This document shows positions 7,316 through 10,461 of a stretch of DNA of 10,461 nucleotides, piece by piece. Numbering within the stretch: the first letter of the stretch is position 1; each line of letters begins with the position of its first letter. The notes under the pieces were generated by a model that did no database searches, was not told the DNA's origin, and saw only the letters and a program-made list of their open reading frames with translations. This DNA comes from Desulfobacteraceae bacterium (GTDB taxonomy: Bacteria; Desulfobacterota; Desulfobacteria; Desulfobacterales; Desulfobacteraceae), in contig JAAEMC010000056.1 of NCBI GenBank assembly GCA_024225895.1, forward strand, positions 1 to 10,461, written 5' to 3'. The position numbers and the translations under genes were made by a program.

Positions 7316-8347
7316 TCAGTTTAACCGTATCCTGGGATCAATGACTGCATAGAGTACATCAATAATTAAATTGGCCACGACATAGATCAGTCCTAACAAA
7401 AGACTGATGGCAAGAACCACGGGTATATCGAGCTGGGTAGCAGCCTTAACCAGCAAAAGCCCCAGCCCTGCCCGGTTGAAAATAAACTCCACAGTGACGC
7501 TGCCTTCAATGGACAAACACACCAGCCATCCGGAAATGGTGATGGCCGGCAACAGCGCATTCTTTTTCACATGCTTCTGGTGGATGGTATTGATATCCAC
7601 CCCTTTGGCTTTTGCAGTAATCACATAATCCTTGGAAATTTCCTCTAGCATACTGGAACGCATAACACGAACCAGGATGGCAATGACTACTGTTACCTGT
7701 GTTACCACCGGCAGCACCAGGTGTTTTAAAGCATCCGCCACCACTTCAAAATTACGGTTTAAGAGTCCGTCAATCACATACATTCCCGTATATTGAATAA
7801 ACTTGTCCGGGTTGTCAGATATAAAATCATCAATATGATCGGAGATGACTTCCGGCGGGAATAACTGAAACTGGGAATAAAAAATCATCAATAAAATCAA
7901 TGCAAATAAAAAGGTGGGCAATGACCAGCCAACGATTGCCGCAATCCTTGTGGTGTGATCGATAAATGTATCCCGGTGAATACCCGCAATGGTCCCCAGC
8001 CATATGCCTAAGGTAATAATGATGGGCATGGAAAAAAGATTCAGCTCAATGGTTGTGGGAAGGTATTTGATAATGGCATCAAGTGTGGGAGAAGATGCCA
8101 CAGTGGAATAGCCGAAATTGCCTTTAAAAATCTGGGTGATCCATCTAATATATTGAATATGATAGGGGTCGTCCAATCCATATTTTGCCACCAGGATCGG
8201 AATTTCTTTTATCTGCTTGGCTGATGTGGCATATGCAACCGCCCTTCTTTCCGGGCTGAAGGACATCAAAATGGAGAACATGAGCACGGATACTCCAAAG
8301 AGCACCACCACCATAAACATCAATCTCCTGATAATGAATGCACCCAA
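7316..8347 (-). CDS. oppB: Peptide-type ABC transporter permease, OppB/DppB-like
   Basis: The inner-membrane permease partner of OppC, 343 residues from the chosen start. Helices lie near residues 9-28, 101-123, 135-157, 209-229, 268-290 and 307-335; a long periplasmic loop follows helix 1 (about 29-98, with the KYGLDDPYHIQY motif typical of OppB). The EAA loop is YVITAKAKGVDINTIHQKH (241-259). The C-terminus DVLYAVIDPRIRLN is standard. The frame stays open to a TTG at 8413, but that would add 22 residues over a tandem repeat unlike any OppB N-terminus. I chose TTG at 8347, giving MGAFIIRRLMFMVV, the usual OppB beginning, with a GGGGGG tract just upstream. ATG codons at 8320 and 8314, after AGGAG, are alternatives. 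Function is secure; the start is not. Confidence 0.9.
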   Translation of the reverse strand: MGAFIIRRLMFMVVVLFGVSVLMFSILMSFSPERRAVAYATSAKQIKEIPILVAKYGLDDPYHIQYIRWITQIFKGNFGYSTVASSPTLDAIIKYLPTTIELNLFSMPIIITLGIWLGTIAGIHRDTFIDHTTRIAAIVGWSLPTFLFALILLMIFYSQFQLFPPEVISDHIDDFISDNPDKFIQYTGMYVIDGLLNRNFEVVADALKHLVLPVVTQVTVVIAILVRVMRSSMLEEISKDYVITAKAKGVDINTIHQKHVKKNALLPAITISGWLVCLSIEGSVTVEFIFNRAGLGLLLVKAATQLDIPVVLAISLLLGLIYVVANLIIDVLYAVIDPRIRLN

Positions 8348-8377
8348 CCTGCCCCCCTGTTTTTTACCATTAGCGGT

Positions 8378-8414
8378 CCAGACCCAAATGCCAGACCCAA
8401 ATGCCAGACCCAAC
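8378..8414. repeat. Short tandem repeat, 13-bp unit, about 2.8 copies
   Basis: The unit CCAGACCCAAATG occurs at 8378-8390 and 8391-8403, and a partial third copy of ten bases starts at 8404. It lies in the leader between the binding-protein gene and the probable OppB start. A unit length not divisible by three fits untranslated leader better than coding sequence. Confidence 0.85.
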
Positions 8415-8422
8415 TGTCTGAC

Positions 8423-8471
8423 AAAAAATAATTATGGAGTAGCGGGCGGACCCGGGGTCCGCCCGCTACTC
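8423..8471 (-). terminator. Strong perfect hairpin between binding-protein and permease genes (attenuating terminator or mRNA-stabilising stem)
   Basis: Bases 8437-8453 and 8455-8471 are perfect 17-bp inverted arms (GAGTAGCGGGCGGACCC) separated by one base, so the RNA would fold into a very stable GC-rich stem. On the minus strand a run of six T residues (8428-8423) follows eight bases after the stem. The hairpin starts 35 bases after the binding-protein stop. In importer operons a stem here commonly stops part of the transcripts or protects the upstream message from 3' exonucleases, leaving more binding protein than permease. The T run is more distant than in a textbook terminator. The palindrome could also be a copy of a dispersed intergenic repeat. 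Next to it lies AACCATGGTT (8472-8481), a second perfect palindrome. Confidence 0.7.
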
Positions 8472-8506
8472 AACCATGGTTCTGTTTTTTTATGCAAGAT
8501 CCGGTT

Positions 8507-10237
8507 TTATTTCAAATGGTAATAAAAGGTATAGGTTCCCGAATACATGGGATTGGGATGAAACCCTTTTATGTGACCGGAAAAACCTTTGGCGCCAAGG
8601 CGCTGAATAACAGTAACCCCGGGAATATCCCTGGCCCAGATATCCTGGAGCTCATGATAGATTTTTTTTCTTTCCTCAATGGCTGCGGTTTCAATTCCCT
8701 TTTTAATAAGTTTATCCACATCAGGGTTGCTGTACCCGATATATTTGGAGTAAAACCCGTCGGAATGCAGGTAGGGAATCACAAAATTGTGGGGATCAGG
8801 ATAATCAGCACCCCAGCCCACAACAAATACCGGCAGCATATGCTGCTGGATTTTGGATAAATATTCTCCCCAATCCATGGCCTGTACATCCAATTGAAAC
8901 TTAGGATTTAAAGAAGAAATATTTTCCGCCATCATTGTGGCTGCCACCCGCCGGATCTCTCTTCCGGTATTATGCAGTAATGTTACCTTAAAGCCTGTAT
9001 CCCAGAGTTTTCCGCCATGGGCTTTTTTCAGGTGTTCCTCCACCTTTTTCATATTAAACTGGGGATGGAAGGTATTTTTCTGATAAGGAAGGCCGTCAAC
9101 TATTGGATTGGACGGGATACTGCCGACACCATTGGCCACATCATTGACAATGGCGTCATAGTCAATGGCATGGGCAAAGGCAAGACGGACATCTTTGTCA
9201 GCAAAAAAATCAGCCGGGATACCCTTGCCGTCCAATTTTCCGGAGCCCACAAATGGATTGGCAGTCATTTCTATCTTCTGGGTAAACATGGTGCACGCCA
9301 CCATGAGACTCGGATATTTATAAAGCTGGATACCCTCTATTTTTTCCATCTCGGCATAATACTGGGCCGGGATTTCAATATCGTTGACATCGCCGTTAAG
9401 GAACATCATTTTCCGGGTGGACCATTCCGGAATAATTTTAATTCTTACGGTTTTATAGGCGGCTTTTTCACCCCAGTGACCGTCAAAGCGCTCCAGGACC
9501 ATTTCCTTGCCGGCTTCCCATTTTTTCAATTTATAGGCATTGGTTCCGTTGGTGATGTGGTGAAGCGGTTCTTTACCGGCATTGGGGCCGTTGTATTTGG
9601 CTGCATTGGCAATATTGCCGTCCCAGCAGCCTTGTTTAATGGCCCAGTCTTTGTCAATGACGGCGCCGCAGGTATAGGTCAGGATACCCAAAAGCGGCGG
9701 GAAAGGCTGCGGCAGATGGAAAACAACCGTGTCTCCTTTGGCTTCAATGCATTTATCGATTTTTTCAAAAATACCGTCCTTGGTCTTGCCGTCTTTCCGG
9801 GTGCTGGTTGCGCCGGTCATTGGTTCAAGCAGCAGCGACATGGGGCCGCCTTCGGCATCCACGATCATATTACGCTTAAACGAGTAAACCACATCTTCAG
9901 GCGTCAAATCCTCTCCATTGTGAAATTTTATCCCTTTACGGATCTTAAAAGTGTAGGTTTTACCGTCTTTGGAGATGCCGCCGTTGGCAACGGTCGGAAT
10001 CTCGGTTGCGATACGGGGTTCAAATTCATCTGTTTTTGTTTCCTTAAAAGCCACAAGGGTATCGTAAATGTTATACAGTTTTGTAGCACTGGAATCATCA
10101 TAGGCTTTTGCAGGATCCATGCTCTGAATGGTGGAGATAATGGCAGAGACAATGGTGTCCTTTTCAACGGCACCGGCCGGAACAACAACCATTAAGCACA
10201 ATAAGACCGATACCAGAAAAAATAGGTGTTTTTTCAT
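8507..10237 (-). CDS. Peptide-type ABC transporter substrate-binding protein (SBP family 5)
   Basis: A 576-residue periplasmic solute-binding protein of the OppA/DppA class. It starts with a signal peptide (basic MKKH, hydrophobic core to about residue 19, then PAGA) with probable signal peptidase I cleavage after A23; the cysteine at 14 lacks a proper lipobox, so a soluble periplasmic form is expected. Family hallmarks are KIRKGIKFHNGEDLTPEDVV (98-117) and TNAYKLKKWEAGKEMVLER (232-250); the later segment with ADYPDPHNF lines the binding cleft in relatives. The length is slightly above the usual 500-550. The ATG at 10237 has AGGA seven bases upstream. It is the first and presumably best expressed gene of the importer operon. 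The ligand could be a peptide, nickel chelate or other solute; sequence alone does not decide. Confidence 0.95.
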   Translation of the reverse strand: MKKHLFFLVSVLLCLMVVVPAGAVEKDTIVSAIISTIQSMDPAKAYDDSSATKLYNIYDTLVAFKETKTDEFEPRIATEIPTVANGGISKDGKTYTFKIRKGIKFHNGEDLTPEDVVYSFKRNMIVDAEGGPMSLLLEPMTGATSTRKDGKTKDGIFEKIDKCIEAKGDTVVFHLPQPFPPLLGILTYTCGAVIDKDWAIKQGCWDGNIANAAKYNGPNAGKEPLHHITNGTNAYKLKKWEAGKEMVLERFDGHWGEKAAYKTVRIKIIPEWSTRKMMFLNGDVNDIEIPAQYYAEMEKIEGIQLYKYPSLMVACTMFTQKIEMTANPFVGSGKLDGKGIPADFFADKDVRLAFAHAIDYDAIVNDVANGVGSIPSNPIVDGLPYQKNTFHPQFNMKKVEEHLKKAHGGKLWDTGFKVTLLHNTGREIRRVAATMMAENISSLNPKFQLDVQAMDWGEYLSKIQQHMLPVFVVGWGADYPDPHNFVIPYLHSDGFYSKYIGYSNPDVDKLIKKGIETAAIEERKKIYHELQDIWARDIPGVTVIQRLGAKGFSGHIKGFHPNPMYSGTYTFYYHLK

Positions 10238-10461
10238 GAGTACATCCTTTCTTAAAATTGTTGATCAAACAAACCACATGAGACTTAAAATTAAGATACT
10301 AAGATTGTTGAATTGTTCACGCAACAAATTAGTCATATTTGAGCTAATATAGCAACCACTTTCCTATAAAAAAATGTACGTTTCATCACGCAACGAAAAT
10401 GTGTATTTTATAATGACCGCAACATTGCATGAAAGCAGAATTTAAGGCTTTAAAAGTTTAG
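10238..10461 (-). promoter_or_regulatory. Leader and presumed promoter region of the importer operon
   Basis: This AT-rich stretch holds no convincing gene. On the minus strand a possible -10, TATAAA, lies at 10412-10407 with a poor -35. A second weak candidate, TTGCGT-N17-TAGTAT, lies at about 10323-10295. Neither is strong. The motif GTTGC (minus strand) occurs four times, seen on the plus strand as GCAAC at 10321, 10352, 10390 and 10419; two are part of the longer match TCACGCAAC (10317-10325 and 10386-10394). An imperfect inverted repeat, AATTGTT-CACGC-AACAAATT, surrounds the first. The ribosome site AAGGATG lies just before the start codon. Confidence 0.4.

Noticed and set aside
8348..8413. 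Extended OppB N-terminus from TTG at 8413
   Set aside because: The extra 22 residues come from a 13-bp tandem repeat, lack a ribosome site, and precede the usual OppB beginning.
8437..8471. CRISPR or insertion-sequence terminal repeat
   Set aside because: It is a single palindrome without regular spacers, transposase gene or target-site duplication that I could see.
9017..10195. 392-codon open frame on the plus strand opposite the binding-protein gene
   Set aside because: It lies wholly antisense to a clear family 5 binding protein, its translation is a low-complexity mixture rich in G, F, I and H with no recognisable motif, and the start lacks a clear ribosome site. It is best explained by codon bias of the true gene.
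10345..10362. Possible sigma54 promoter (GG...GC spacing) upstream of the binding-protein gene
   Set aside because: The distance between the GG and GC elements is nine bases instead of ten and the flanking consensus is poor.

Overview
The window looks like a bacterial chromosome segment of moderate GC, with AT-rich gaps between genes and all recognisable genes on the minus strand. The protein sequences, the two-Cys-pair ABC ATPases and the MoxR/DUF58/transglutaminase trio suggest a Gram-negative, possibly a Desulfobacterota (Desulfobacter-like) anaerobe. That placement is an impression from sequence style; no marker gene in the window proves it. I see no mobile element, CRISPR array, tRNA or rRNA.

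Layout, read in the direction of transcription (high to low coordinates). (1) 10461-10238: AT-rich leader with repeated GTTGC motifs. (2) 10237-4122: a complete five-gene peptide-type ABC importer operon, in the order periplasmic binding protein, OppB-like permease, OppC-like permease, OppD-like ATPase, OppF-like ATPase. A very strong perfect hairpin and a short tandem repeat lie between the binding-protein gene and the first permease gene, a place where such operons often uncouple abundant binding protein from scarcer membrane parts. (3) 3881-3045: a stand-alone class I SAM-dependent methyltransferase gene with a striking inverted repeat over its probable promoter. (4) 2782 to the window edge: a tightly packed MoxR AAA+ ATPase, DUF58 protein and membrane transglutaminase-like protein, the last cut off by the window start.

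How the genes work together: the binding protein captures a peptide or similar solute in the periplasm, OppB and OppC form the membrane channel, and OppD and OppF hydrolyse ATP to drive import. The substrate cannot be read from the sequence. The MoxR/DUF58/transglutaminase trio is a widespread conserved cluster in which the MoxR ATPase is thought to act as a chaperone-like remodeller for the partner proteins at the membrane; its exact role is poorly known. The methyltransferase has no obvious functional link to either operon.

I found no convincing wholly new system. The most notable signals are the 17-bp perfect hairpin plus 13-bp tandem repeat between the binding-protein and permease genes, an OppD with about 57 extra residues in its helical subdomain, and the operator-like inverted repeat in front of the methyltransferase.
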